From the NCBI RefSeq assembly GCF_033958435.1, contig NC_134138.1, forward strand, positions 183,886,798 to 183,950,797: a DNA stretch of 64,000 nt, read 5' to 3'. The stretch is from Carettochelys insculpta (taxonomy: Eukaryota > Chordata > Testudines > Carettochelyidae). Under the pieces are notes generated by a model. The model was given only the letters and a program-made list of their open reading frames with translations. It had not been told where the DNA came from and ran no database searches. The position numbers and the translations under genes were made by a program. Each line of letters opens with the position of its first letter. Positions within the stretch are counted from its first letter, which is position 1. This document shows positions 38,386 to 54,160 of this stretch, piece after piece.

Positions 38386-38672
38386 GATCCACTCTTTCAA
38401 AAGAATGGCCTGGGGTGGAAAAATCTGGCACCAGGAGGACTGCTCTTTCAAAATCAGGGTTCCCAGTACAGCTACTCTTTTTTTGCTTTTGAAAGAATCT
38501 TTCAGAAAAAGGCGCTCTACCTCACCTGGAGGAGGAAGAGGGCTGCTGGAAAAAGTGCTGCATTCTTTCAATTTCAGATGAAAAGAGCTCATTTTGCGTG
38601 TAGATGCTTGATGGGTTCTTTTTGAAAAGGCCCAGCTTTTTCGAAAGAACTCACTAGTGTAGACTCAGTCAT
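38263..38672. mobile_element. MITE with TCTACACT ends
   Basis: The left end CTCTGTCTACACTACAGCAA and the right end (minus-strand reading) CTGAGTCTACACTAGTGAGT are inverted, and both are followed by TCTTT(C/T)..AAAA blocks. A long A-run (about 38358-38383) lies inside. A related, shorter unit may precede it at about 38110-38260, which also starts CTGGTCTACACTAG. Confidence 0.55.
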
Positions 38673-39078
38673 AGTGTCTATGCTGAAACACAGGAGCACC
38701 ACAGCTACTGTAAAGGAAGAGGGTTTTCCATTGCTATAGTAAATCCACCTCCTTGAGAGGCAGAAGCTAGATTAATAAACAAATTTTTCCACTGACATGG
38801 CAACGTCTACAGCAAATCTTAGGACAGTTCAACTACATATCTCAGGGTTGTGAGCATAAACTGAGAATACCATATCTATCTTAGCTTATGAGAAGTGTAG
38901 AACTATATACGTTAAGCAAATACTCAATTCTCTGTTTTAAATACATTTTGTTTTTAAGACAAGAAAAAAAAAACGCATAAAAGAGACTGAAGCCTGCTGG
39001 AACATACAGGTCTTTCAGCAGGCAATGCTGCCCTTTGGCTACCATGCCAAACACAAAGAGAGAATCCAAAAAAAGAGG

Positions 39079-39103
39079 GGGAGAGAGAGAGAGAGAGAGA
39101 GAA
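39079..39103 (+). repeat. (GA)n microsatellite
   Basis: An uninterrupted GA dinucleotide run in intron 5. Confidence 0.9.
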
Positions 39104-40554
39104 AGATGCTATAATTTTATTACAAGGGCCCACACAGTCAAAGCCATCTGCTTCTGCAGTAGCCAGATATTGTGACAGACAGTTTCTGAAGCCTGTTGGT
39201 CAAAAGACAAAATCTTCAACTTCACAGAGGTTCTCAGATGGGAGAAGTACAATTTAGCAGCTGAAAAACTCAGGTACTAAAGAGAACAAAAAGATTACCT
39301 TCTATACCAGAAGTATGGTTTCATACCTTGTCAAAACAAGTGCCTCATTAGGACAGATAAATCTTTTAGTAAATTAGAATTCCCCCAACCATCTCACCCT
39401 GAAAATTTATAAATCTGTGGCAGTTTAATCTTTCTCCTCTTCTCCCTCCTTGAACACAGAACAAATACTCATAAGACCCAATCACAGTTCACAAGATGAA
39501 ATAACTCAGAGCAGCTGTTACCTACTAATGCCCCAGATATCCCCTTTCAGGATTCTGTCTTTCAGTGATTCCCAATATGTATTTTTCCCTCAAGTATTGG
39601 CATATCAGAAACGCACATAATAAACAAAGTAATTACAGCATTGTGTGAGAGATCTGGTTTATTTAGCTAATAGGATACATTTTACAGGTAGGATAGCAAC
39701 AACCCTTGCACTAACATCATCTAACACTTTACATACACATTTGATTTTATTTTGTTTTAAGCACTCTAGTAACTTAATGACTTGTAGCAGGACAAACTTT
39801 TGGTAAGGTCAGCCTGGGTCAGCCTTTTGCTGCACCCTTCTGCTGCTCCTATACAAATGAATTTGATTTAGCCAAGTTAAAAGAGCTGAAATGGCCCTGT
39901 CTTGTCTGTGCTCTGCAGAGTACAACTTACCAACAGAGTAATTTCAAAATTTCTTCACATTTGATTTGTAATGATCATGCATCAACTCAACACTGATGCA
40001 CGATGATCATGCATCAACACGCAACCCTTCAACATACCACACAGATCTATGTCTTCTGACAAAACACACAAAATGATTCTTCTATTTCTCCTGTCTCTCA
40101 ACAGCCAGCTGCTGGGAGGCAGAGGAAATGTGACATGGGAACCAGAAGTCTTAGATTTCTTCTCAAATGTGAATAATTTGGTGTCCTTAATTAACATTTT
40201 TGAGCAAGGCCTCATACTGCACCAATAGCTTACCCAAGCTGAAACAAAACCACAATAAAATAGCACTTTAAAGACTAACAAAATAATTTATTAGGTGAGC
40301 TTTTGTGGGACAGACCCACTTCTTCAGACCATAGCCATACCAGAACAGACTCAATATTGAAGGCACATAGAACCAAAAATAGGTTGACAAATCAGAAAAA
40401 AAAATTATCGAGGTGAGCAAATTGGGGGGGCTGTGTGTCAAAAATTAGGTTAAGCCAAGTATGCAAAAGAGCTCCTATAATGACCCAGAAAATTCCCATC
40501 CCCATTCAAACCACGTGTTAGTATGTCAAATTTGAATATAAAAGAGTTCAGCAG

Positions 40555-40960
40555 CCTCTCTTTCAAGACTGTTGTGAAAATTCCTCTTCAGTAAGATGCA
40601 GACTTAAGTCATTAACAGAATGGCCCACTCCATTAAAATGCTGGCTGACCATTTTGTTGATCAGGAGTGTTATGATGTCTGTTTTGTGCCCATTAACTCT
40701 TTGTCTAAGAGAGTTTGAAGTCTGTCCAATATACAAAGCATCTGGGCATTGCTGGCACCTATGATGTTAGTTGAGGAACATAAGAATGTGCCCATGATTC
40801 TACGAATAACCTGGTTAGCTCCAGTGATGGCATCTCCAGAATACATATGTGGACAAAGCTGGCAGCAGGCTTTGATGCAAGGAAAAGTTCCAGCACTGGT
40901 GCTCCTGGAGTATAGACTGTGGCTGTTGGTGAGAATCCTCATATGATTGGGAGGTTGTCC
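40555..40960 (-). pseudogene. Penelope-like GIY-YIG endonuclease remnant
   Basis: Minus-strand reading gives QQCPDALYIGQTSNSLRQR followed by VNGHKTDI, the YIG half of a GIY-YIG nuclease with its downstream Arg and His. Upstream residues (CPHM, then CSSTNIIGA) are partly frameshifted. The domain nicks target DNA to prime reverse transcription in this class. Confidence 0.8.
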
Positions 40961-41157
40961 ATTGGAGAGAAGAGGCCTGTCACCTAGCGCCTTCTGGAGT
41001 GTGGCATCCTGATTAAGAATAGGTTGTAGGTCTTGAATAATGCGTTGCAGTGGTTTGAGTTGGGGGCTGTTGGTAATGACCTGTGGTGTTCTGTTCTTGG
41101 CTTTCTGGGCCTATCTTGGAGTAGCTAGTCTCTGAGTATTCATCTGGCCCTGTCAAT

Positions 41158-42100
41158 TTATTTTTTTATTTCTCCTGGTGGGTAATTCAGGTTTATGAAT
41201 ATTTGGTAAAGATCTTGTAGTTTTCGGTCTCTGTCAGTAGGATCAGAGAAAATGCAATTGTACCTAAGGGCTTGACTGCAAACAATGGATCTAGTTGTGT
41301 GTGAAGGATGGAAGCTAGAAGCATGTAGGTAAGTATAGCGATCAGTGGGTTTCCAGTACAGTGTGGTACTCATCAGGCCATCCTTGATTTGTACTATAGT
41401 GTCCAGGAAATGTCTCTCTCGCGTGGAGTAATCGAGGTATAAGTTGATGGTGGGGAGCAGACTGTTAAAGTCTCTGTGGAATTCTTCCTGAGTCTCTATA
41501 CCATAGGTCCAAATCATAAAGATGTCATCAATATATCTTAATTGGAGGAGAGGTAATAGGGGACAAGAGCTGAGGAATCATTGTTCCAAGTCAGCCATAA
41601 ATATATTAGCATATTGTAGGGCCATGCGGGTGCTCATAGCAGTTCCACTAATCTGGAGGTATAAATTGTCCCCAAAATTGGAAATAATTGTGGATGAGAA
41701 CACAGTTACAGAGGACAGACAACAGATCTGACATCAGGGATGGTGACATCAGGGATGGTATTCCTGATCACTTATAATCTGTCTTCGTGTGCAATACTAG
41801 TGTACAGAACCTCTACATCCATGGTGGCAAGGATGGTGTTCTCAGGAACTTTTCTGATGTTTTCTAATTTCCTCAGGAAGTCAGTGGTATCTTGGAGATA
41901 GCTGGGAGTTTTAGTGGCATAGGGTTTGAGGTGGGAGTCCACATAACTGGATAGTCCAGTGGTAAGCGTGCCAATACCCTAAATGATAGGGCATCCGGGG
42001 TTCCTAGGTTTGTGGATTTTGGGAAGTAAACAGAATAATCCAGGATGGGCCGCAGATGGTATGTCTGAGTGAATAAGGTCCTGAGTAGCAATGACTACGT
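41158..42100 (-). pseudogene. Penelope-like reverse transcriptase remnant
   Basis: Readable blocks are LPKIHKPRNPGCPII, then SSYVDSHLKPYATKTPSYL, TILATMDVEVLYTSIAHED (motif A with Asp) and, from 41517, IKDGLMSTTLYWKPTDRYTY with SSFHPSHT. LPKIHK and the KPTD..YL..SSFHP block are diagnostic of Penelope-like RT. Stops interrupt the frame, for example after CPII near 41978 and after HEDRL near 41775. Confidence 0.85.
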
Positions 42101-44208
42101 AGCAATGACTACTAATGACTAAGTGTCAATCACTTAAAAGTCTCTGTCGTACTGAAGAGGAATTTTCACAACAGTCTTGAAAGAGAGACTGCTGAACTCT
42201 CTTTTATATTCAAATTCGACACATTTACACGTGGTTTGAACGGGGATGCGAATTTTCTGGGTCATTATAGGGGCTCTTTTCCATACTTGGTTTAATCTAA
42301 TTCTTGACTCTCCACCTGATTTGCTCTCCTTGATAATTTTTTTTCTGATGTGTCAACCTCGATTACTATTTCTGCTTCTCTGTGCCTTCAATATTGAGTC
42401 TGTTCTGGTACAGCTATGGCCTGAAGAAGTGGGTCTGTCCCACAAAAGCTCACCTAATGAATTATTTTGTTAGTCTTTAAAGTGCTACTTGACTGCTTTT
42501 TTGTTTTGATAGTATATAGACTAGCACAGGTTTCTCTCTGTTGTTATTACCCAAGTTGGAAACAGAAATCTGATCTTTCAGATAGCAGCCCCAAGTCTCA
42601 CCCACTTCACCACATGGTCTTTTCAGAAACAATAATCTAAATCTATATTCTTAGCTATGCTAAGAAGACACTAAATTTTCATCTAAAGAGACAGGTGACT
42701 ACATACGTAAAAATAATTCTGATCAGGCCACTTCATAGAATGCAATCCAAATTCACATAAGTATTTTAACAGATGAAGACAATTCTCTTAATAAATACCA
42801 AACAGACTCAGTAGGAAAAGGACAAGTTCAGCCAACTCGGGGAAGCCAAGAAAGTTACCACGGTCAGCAGCCCTAGTTTCCTTCCTGGCTCCAGCCAGTA
42901 GAGTGGAGTCCTGGTCAGTTTCCGTGCTCCTGACAGTCGTGGCAGCTGAGAGCCTGACTCTCAGAAGCCACCCGACAGGAGTGGGGAAGAGTCAGGCTGC
43001 CATCCCGACAAGAGCAGTTTCTCTACTCATCAGAGACGGCAGCCATTCTGATCAGGGGCAGCATCTCAGCTGCCATCCCTGACTGGAGTGGGGAAATCTC
43101 TCCTGTCAGGGGCGGCAGCCAAGTCAGTTTCCCTGCTCCTCTGAGTGGCACTGATCCAATATACTTGCAACTGAAGTGCATGTATCTCAGGGATCTTCTG
43201 TACAAGCTCAACCAAAAAGAGGATTCATTAATCCAATAGTACGAAAATATGTGCTAGACACTTTACAGAAAGAAAGAAACAGAAAGGAAATATGTCTGTC
43301 CTAAAGAACTTACAATTTTAGATGTGGCACAATGAGTGAAGAAGAGAGGGAAGAAAAAGATGCTTTCAGAAATGAGATAGTTATACTAGCACAAGGCACA
43401 GTACGTTGGAACAATCACAAACTGTTCCATGAGCTAAGTAGGGATCAGTCTGATTAATAATTTAATAGAAAAAACATACAGAAAATCTAAATTACCTGCT
43501 TCAAATGGCATATGTTAGAAAGGGGGCATGCCTTTTACTACTTTCAGTCACTACCGAACCCTGGCGGAGATACTATCTTTTGGGCAACACTGATTTTTTT
43601 CCGATTCCAAAAAAGGAAAATCTCAAGTCAAAAATAACCAAGGCTTGTAAGGAAGTTTTCCCTAAAGAAATGAGGATGCAGTAATCAAGTAGAGTGGATT
43701 GGAGTCTGAATTGGAAATTGGACTCCAAAGTGACAGATCCCCATTCCGTTACCCTGTTCAATCTACATAACAAGCTTCTTCCCATCAGTTCTACTAGTGT
43801 AAAGAAAGGTTACTCACCGTAGTAACGGTGGTTCTTCGAGATGTGTCCCCGTGGGTGCTCCACATTACGTGTCGGGCTCACCCGGCGCCGCAGATTGGAC
43901 CTTCCAAGCAGTTTCTGCCGGACCGCGCATGCGCCGGTGCGCACCACTCCCTTGCGCGCTCCTGGCCACATGCGTGATCCGGTCCCCGCCAGTTCCTTGA
44001 CCAACCGCCTCGGATGCTCCTGCAAAACACTAAACAGAGATCCTAAGCGGGGAGGATGGGCGGGTAGTGGAGCACCCACGGGGACACATCTCGAAGAACC
44101 ACCGTTACTACAGTGAGTAACCTTTCTTTCTTCTTCGAGTGTCCCCGTGGGTGCTCCACATTAGGTGACTACCCAGCAGTAACCCAAGATAGGAGGTGGG
44201 TAATCGGA

Positions 44209-45578
44209 TTATGTGCAGCTTGTCCCCGAGAGGACCGCTGTCGAGAGACGGGTATCCTCTTGGAATACCCTGTGAAGGGCGTAATGTTTGGCGAAGGTGT
44301 CATAGGATGACCAGGTTGCCGCTCTGCAAATGTCTTTTAGCGCAACGCCCTTGAAAAAGGCTGTTGATGCCGCCACCGCCCTAGTGGAATGAGCCCTGGG
44401 CGTGGCTAGTAAAGGAGTCTTTTTGAGTTCGTAGCAAATTTTTATGCAGGATACGATGTGCTTCGAGATTCTCTGCGAAGAGAGACCTTCTCCTTTCGAT
44501 TTGGGAGAGAGAGAGAGACTAGGAGTCTATCCGTTTTCCGGAAAGACTTGGTCCTGTCTATATAGAAGGCTACTGCCCTCCTCACGTCCAGGAGGTGTAG
44601 GCGTGCCTCTTTGTTAGAGTTATGAGGCTTTGGATAAAACGAGGGTAAAACAATAGGCTCGTTAATATGAAACTCAGAAGAAACTTTAGGAACAAAGGCT
44701 GGATGCAGCCGTATGGTTACCGCCTCCTTGGAAAAAACAGCGCAGGGTGGCGTTGCCATAACTGCCGCAAGCTCGCTCACCCTGCGAGCTGACGTGATTG
44801 CGAGAAGAAAGGTCGTCTTTATCGTAAGGAGGCGGAGGGAAACCGTGGCCAAAGGCTCGAACGGTGGTCCCGTTTTCGCATTAAGCACCAGGTCCAACTT
44901 CCACGAAGGTGGAAGCGGTTTCCGAGGGGGGTATAGGTTTACCAACCCTTTGAGGAACCTGGTAACCATGGGATGGGCGAACACCGTGTGCCCTTCCTCT
45001 TCGTGTCTGAACGCCGAAATGGCGGCAAGGTGGACCTTTAACGAGGATAGTGAGAGTCCTCCTCTCTTGAGGTCCAGTAAATACTCTAATATCACAGGTA
45101 TAGGCACCGAAAAGGGGGCTAGCTGTTTGGTAGAACACCATGCCGTGAAGCGAGTCCATTTCTGCTTGTAAGTCTTCCTGGTGGAAGTCCTCCTGCTACT
45201 TTCTAGGACTTGCTGCACTTCCTCCGTACATGTGCTCTCTAGGGAGCTGAGCCATGGATTAACCACGCTTGTAGTCGCAGGCCTTGGGGGTGCGGATGCA
45301 CTATGGACCCCTGGGCTTGCGTGAGCAGATCCGGCGCCACCGGAAGGGGCATCGGTGGACTGTCCAACATGCGCAGGAGTAGGGGGAACCATTGCTGTCG
45401 ATCCCACGTTGGGACTCTCAGGATCGTTCAGGCTCCTTCCCTCCTGGCTTTCTGCAACACTTTGTGGATGAGCACTGTGGGAGGGAAAGCGTAAAGCAGG
45501 GGGCCCCTCCAGGAGATCGCGAATGCGTCCCCCAGGGACCCCCGTCCCAGTCCTGCCCTGGAGCAGAATCGTGGGCAC
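44209..45578 (-). pseudogene. DIRS copy C tyrosine recombinase, one frameshift
   Basis: Nearly complete. SARRVSELAAV is intact, and the HSTRAVAA and TAA-terminated C-terminal blocks are readable. The frame is lost near 44505-44520, where copy C has a longer GA run than copy A, consistent with a 2-bp slippage. After it the frame continues as unrelated residues, while the true C-terminus (with the catalytic Tyr) lies in another frame. Confidence 0.88.
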
Positions 45579-47447
45579 TTCTTGTTGTGTTGAGTAGCAA
45601 AAGGTCTATCTGGGGAAAACCCCATGCGTGAAAAATAGGTCGCAGCAGATTGGGACGGATCTGCCACTCGTGAGTGAGTGCGAAACGCCTGCTCAGCTGG
45701 TCTGCCTTCACATTGTGAGCGCCTGGTAAGTACGAGGCTTTCAAGGTTATATTGTTGGCGATGCACCAGTTCCACAACCGGACTGCTTCCGCACATAAGG
45801 CGCGGGACTGAGCTCCTCCTCGCTGATTTATATAAAACATGGTGGAGGTATTGTCTGTACTGATCCCGACTACTTTGCCTTGTATATGGTCTAGAAAGTG
45901 TCTGCAGGCGTTGAACACTGCACTGAGCTCCAGTACATTTATGTGCAGTGACTGCTCCGTGGAGGACCACAGCCCTTGCGTCACCTCTTCGCCCATGTGT
46001 GCTCCCCACCCTATGAAGGAGGCGTCTGTAATAAGAAAAAACGATATGTGTGGTTGGTGGAAGGGTACCCCTGTTAGCAGGTTCTTGGGGTTTACCCACC
46101 ATTGCAGGGATTTGCACACCTCTGTTGTGGGCTACGCCACCCTGTGAACGGTGTGTGCTGCCGGTTTGTATACGCTTGCCAGCCAGTGCTGCATGCTGCG
46201 CATGTGTAACCTGGTGTTCTGGACTACAAATGTCGCCGCTGCCATGTGGCCCAGCAGCTGTAAGCACGTCAGAACCGGCACCGTAGGGCTGAAGGTGATG
46301 ACTTGCACGAGGGAGTCGATGGCCTGAAAGCAAGTCTCTGGTAGATACACTCTCGCTGTAATAGAATTTATGCGTGCCCCTATGAACTCTATGTCCTGTG
46401 TGGGGTCTCTTTGATTTTGTCAGATTGATAACCAGGCCGAGCGAAGAGAACGTGCCTGCTGTGACGCGTATCATGCGTAGTACCTCCTCGTTCAAGGCCC
46501 CTTTGAGTAGGCAGTCGTCCAGATACTGGAATATAAATACCCGCTGTCTGTGCAGGTACGCTGACACCACTGCCAAGGTCTTGGTGAAGACTCTGGGGGC
46601 CGAGGAGAGGCCAAACGGTAGGACCTTGTATTGAAAATGTTCTTTGCCTACCATGAAACCAGAGGAATCGGCGGTGAGCCAGATGGATAGTTATGTGAAA
46701 ATACATGTCTTGTAAGTCGAGGGCTGCGAACCAATCTCCATCGTCTAGTGCCGTAAGGATGGAGGCGATTGTGATCATCCGAAAGCGTTGCTTGCGCAGG
46801 TACCGGTTGAGGCCTCGAAGATCTAAGATGGGCCTCCAGCCTCCTGTCTTTTTCTCCGTGAGGAAGTATCTCGAGTAGAACCCTCTCCCTTGCAGTTGCT
46901 CCGGCACTCTTTCCACTGCCCCTATGAGCATGAGATGGTCTACCTCCTGCTTGAGCCTCGCTACGTGGGAGGCCTCCTGGAGGTGGGGCCTGGGTGGAGG
47001 TCGTGGCTGTGGGAGCGACTGGAAGGGGATGGCGTACCCCGTGGCTATGATCTCCAGCACCCATTTGTCTGTGGTGATCCTTTGCCACTGGTCACAGAAT
47101 GGTCGGAGGCGATGGTGGAATAACAGCTTCGGATGACCTTGTGCAATGGTAGTGATGGCGCAGCCCTGGATCTGTGTGTCAAACTTGTGGCCTTTGGCCC
47201 TGCCCCGAGGACGCACGGCTCTGTTGGGAACGTCGCCTGGGAGTTCTGTACTGCTGGTGCTGTTGATGTCGCCCTTGCTCGTAACCCCTGTGGTACTGGG
47301 GACGCTGTTGCTGGTACTGGTACCGGTACCGTCTTTGTTGAGGGTAGTACTTTTTCTTTCTGTATGGAAGGGTGTAAATCCCCAGGGTCCTAAGTGTGGC
47401 TCTTGAATCTTTACTGGAATGAAGGACCGAGTCAGTTGATTCAGCAA
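45240..47447 (-). pseudogene. DIRS copy C RT/RNase H, broken
   Basis: RT blocks (GWRPILDLRGLN, FAALDLQDMYFHITIH, LDDCLLKG) and RNase H blocks (ITDASFIGWGAH, STDNTSTMFYIN, HNVKADQLSR) are readable but in different frames. Breaks lie near 46650-46660 (in the RT) and near 46410-46420 (two bases missing relative to copy A). Another break lies near 46130, where copy A has additional bases. Like copy A, the frame has no ATG before RFRMITIAS. Confidence 0.87.
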
Positions 47448-49436
47448 ACAGCTTCTGCGAGTCGAAGGGAAGATCGACTATCTTTGCCTGCAGATCCCTC
47501 GGTATACCCGAAGTCTGGAGCCAGGACTCCCTTCGCATCACCACTGCCGTAGCTGTGGAGCGTGCTGCTGTGTCCGCAACATCCAGGGCGATCTGAACTC
47601 CCGTCCTCGAGGCCGCGTAGCCTTCTTACATGATGGCCTTGAGCACCGGTTTCTTGCCCTCTGGAAGCGAGTCCATGAAGGAGGTTAACCTAGTGTGGTT
47701 GTCGAAATTATGGTTCGCTAGATGCGCTGTGTAATTTGCCATTCGCAACAGTAGAGTGCAGGAGGAGTAGACCTTTGTGCTGAACAGCTCTAGCTTCTTG
47801 GCATCTTTGTCTGTTCCCCCGTCTTGAATTGAGATGTCTTTGATCTTTGTTGCGACGACTCCACCACCAAGGAATTTGGTTGTGGGTGGCTGAACAGGAA
47901 CTCCATGCCCTTCGCCGGCATGAAGTATTTTTTTTTATCTGCTCTCTTGTGGACAGGCGGAATAGTCATAGGGGTCTGCCATATCATAGTGGCGGACTCC
48001 AAGATTGCGTCATCAAGCGGTATTGCTATTTTGGAGGAGGCCGGAGGTCTCAGATTTTTGAGGAGCTTATGGTGTTTCTCTTGCACCTTTGCTGTCTGGA
48101 TGCCTTGCGTGAAGGCCACCCTCTTAAAACAGCTCTTGGAACTGTTTGAGATTGTCCGGAGGATGGACGTCCCCCGGGGCCGTAGCCTCGTCTGGGGAGG
48201 AGAGCGAGGAACCACTAGGGTACGCCTCTCTGGACCCTTCCGGTTCCTGTTGGTGACGGTACATCCGCTCGCTGGAAGCTTGCAAGGGAAAATCTCGGGG
48301 TTCCGTAACCAGTTCCCCCTGAGATACTTGAGTCTCTGTCCCCGTTCGCGATTGCCCTTGGGGATACGGGACCGTCTGTGGGGATCTTTCCCTGGTAGAT
48401 TGCCGGTGGTGTCTATGCCCTGCGTGATAGGGACGACCATGGCAGCATGGGCACTGCTCTTGGGAAGGTGACCTTGACCACTCCTTTGGTGCATACCCTC
48501 TGCGTCCGGGGGAGCGAGATCGTCGAGAGACCTGGGACACTGGAGAGAGCAATTTGTGATAGTACTCCAGCGGCTCAAACCCCAAGAAGGGTGAAGGTGG
48601 TCCCAGCCAGGGCGAGGCTGGTTGTAAAAATGGAGACGGGGGCTCCGGGTAGGCTAGGGGGGACCCCTGCCTCCTAGTTGGAATCTGCAGCATGAGCGGA
48701 GGGCTGAGAGAAAGCAACTCTGCAGCCCTGTCTGGAGAGGGGCTGCGGTGCCTAGTTTTGTGTGCAGCCTTCCCTCTCCCTTGAGGGGGTAGCTCCGCCC
48801 CCTGACGTGTAGGGGATCTCGGCCCCGTCCGCACCGTGCTCGGCACGCTTATAGGCGGTGCCTCACGGGCGGTGTCCTCCGGTGCCTGCAGGCTGCGTGC
48901 CTGCGCGCTCTGCACCGCCAGTTCCCCGGGGTCGGTGCCGCTGCTTGCGGTGCCGCTGGTACTGGCACTTGTTTAGCCGCCGCCCTGCCTGCGGTGAGGG
49001 GCGGCTGTTTGATTATCGGAGGCTGAGCCGCCTCCACGTGGCTCTCCGTGCCGCCGCCGATCAGCTGTTGCTGCGGCTGGGGGCTGTGCGCTCCTCCCGT
49101 CCCGCTCGCTGTTGCTGCCGGCAGGGATCGGGCTGGGGAGACTTTCCTCCGTTTTTGCGCTGATGGGGTGAGGGAGGCGGCTTTCCTTTTATGGGCCCCG
49201 GAGGGTCCCTCCTGCTGCGGCCGCTCCGGCACGTCTGGCTGGAGGGCCTTGTCGAAGAGCAGCATTTCAAGCCGCATCTCCCTGTCCTTCCTTGCTCTGG
49301 CTGTTAATTTTGCACAAAAGGAGCATTTCTGCGTGACATGGGACTCCCCCAGGCACCTTATGCAGTGACTGTACCCATCAGACGCTGGCATTGCCTCTCG
49401 GCAAGACTCACATTCCTTGAATCCTGAACAGTACAT
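47179..49436 (-). pseudogene. DIRS copy C gag, broken
   Basis: The Cys/His cluster (CESC, CIRCLGESH, CSFC) is intact at the N-terminus. Frames change near 48900, near 48130 (an extra A/T run relative to A) and near 47800. A TAA stop replaces a Gln codon near 47626 (CAA in copy A). It ends in the same QV-TGA-C as A and B. Confidence 0.87.
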
Positions 49437-50106
49437 TGTTGGTGAGTCTTTCAGTTGTTAATGGGGTACTTAGCACCTTCTCTGTTCTGTTTTCCCTCTC
49501 TCCGATAGCCTGCCGTGGCAGGAGGGCTAATGGCCCTAGGCTCCTGGCCTCCGGTGCTCCGCTTGTTACTAGGACTGGACTGAATGCCGGCCCGCTTGTT
49601 GTTTCTTTTTTTTTTTGAAAATAACAACTGGCTAATTTAACAGTAGCCTAAGAACTTGAAAACTTTAAAGAAAAACAGTTAAAACCATTGAATACGCTAA
49701 CTTGGCCGTAGCCTAGTCGGATTCCGTGTGCAGCCGACGGCGGTTAAGAGGAACTGGCGGGGACCAGATCGCGCACGTGGCCAGGAGCGCGCAAGGGAGC
49801 GGCGCGCACCGGCGCATGCGCGGTCCGGCAGAAACTGCTTGGAAGATCCGCTCTGCGGCGCCGGGCGAGCCCGACACCTAATGTGGAGCACCCACGGGGA
49901 CACTCGAAGAAGAAAACTAAGTTCTACTTATTGTATTCTAAAAGGGTTTACAGCAACAATACAAAAAGCAATAGTAGTTTTGTGCTTGTTAAATCAAAGG
50001 ATTGTACAGCAAACAAATCACATTATAACTCCTGGCTAAAAAGTTCTGTAAATGTAGTTTTTAAGTAAAAGCCCCAGATGTGGATACTGAATTACTATTT
50101 ACTTTA

Positions 50107-53064
<2,958 letters not shown>

Positions 53065-53235
53065 TTAGGCCTCCTTTTGCTGTGTGACTGAACTGCCGGT
53101 TTCTTTTCTTCAGGACTTTTGGACAAATCATCTCCTCCAGGCAACTCTGGGGGCAGTGGCAAGTCAGCAAGCAGATGACGGAGTTTCTTCTCCACTTCTT
53201 TTTTTACTGCCTTTGCTGAAAGATTCCCTTGCAAA
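53065..53235 (-). CDS. CDK13: CDK13 presumed exon 3: linker before the kinase domain
   Basis: The 171-base exon runs from acceptor TTTATAG to donor GTATGC. It encodes [19 protein letters not shown], then [19 protein letters not shown], then [18 protein letters not shown]. This is the conserved linker just upstream of the CDK13 kinase domain. The first base completes a Ser codon begun in exon 2, and the last two bases start a Lys codon finished in exon 4. Confidence 0.96.
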
Positions 53236-54160
53236 CTATAAAGACAAAGAGAATCAACTAAAAAAGATGAAAATTCTTTTCAGTTTTGTGACTGTAAACC
53301 TCACAGGGCTGAGATCTCAGTGGAAATTACTACACATGACTATTATTTCATAGTTTCTGCTTCTAAATACAGTTTGTAGGACATTTGTGTTACATGTGAC
53401 TGCTGAACAGTGTGATTTGAAATCTACACAGCTGACTTCCTCCAAAAGCTGTGACTTTTGAAGATGAAGAATCTTTGTAGTTTTTAGTCAGTTTTTTTGT
53501 TTTTGGGTTTTTTTTTTTAAAAAACAGCATGCACAGAGGCCAAGACAGGTAATCAGGAAACCTGGGTTAAGCCTTTCACCCACTTCATATGTGAGCTCAT
53601 ACAAGTCAATTAACCTGTCCTTTTACTACTTACCCATCTGTACAGAAAATGACACTTCACTCCTTTTACAGCAGTTTCAAAATCTCTCTTTTAGTTTCGT
53701 TTTTTTAAAAACCTAAGGCACAAGCAGCATATGAGCATATCTATGGAAGCAGAGTGTCTAACTCCATGTCCCACATTTCCTCAACATCTTGTTGGTCCAT
53801 ATGACTGCCACTGTTTTGTTTTCTGCTATTCACTAGCATATTCTAAAAGATAAGCTCTCTAAGAATATAGTACCACAGTGACGTTTTCAACCACTGCAGT
53901 GAAACTTTTCAGTTACTATAATGTTATTTCGTTGGCAAGACTGGTCTATAAATCATTCTGAGATTGATCTAATGCAGATTTTGTATGAAGGCCTCACCGT
54001 TCGTCCAAGTCTTCAAACTGCAGCAATAGCAGCTTGAACTCAAAATTGGTCCACCAAAATATGAAAAACCCAATATGGAACTTTTGATCACATTACCTAT
54101 CATCCAGTTATATCTTTTCATACTGCCCCTTACTGTGTTCCTTCTGCTACTTTGCTTAAT

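Larger units (their letters stand above)
40259..42520 (-). mobile_element. Penelope-like element with inverted terminal repeats (decayed)
   Basis: Between two inverted arms (about 40259-40640 and 42120-42520) the minus strand encodes remains of a Penelope-like RT and a GIY-YIG endonuclease. Penelope-like elements are retroelements whose RT is related to telomerase and which often carry terminal repeats in direct or inverted order. Arm pairs include AGCACTTTAAAGACTAAC with GTTAGTCTTTAAAGTGCT, and CCTCTTCAGTA with TACTGAAGAGG. The left arm is shorter at its outer end. Frames are broken, so the copy is inactive. Confidence 0.85.
43802..49915 (-). mobile_element. DIRS-type retrotransposon, copy C (degenerate)
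   Basis: Same layout as copy A, with terminal repeats (about 43840-43998 and 49749-49905) whose arms differ at about ten positions, and an ICR near 44070-44165. In long stretches it is visibly closer to copy A than copy B is. Several frameshifts and a stop break all frames. Same orientation as CDK13. It ends about 240 bp from exon 5. Both ends abut an AAA that could be shared target and element sequence. Confidence 0.9.

Noticed and set aside
29945..49915. Possibility that DIRS copies B and C arose by duplication of one segment
   Set aside because: The sequences outside the element ends are unrelated, so they are separate insertions.
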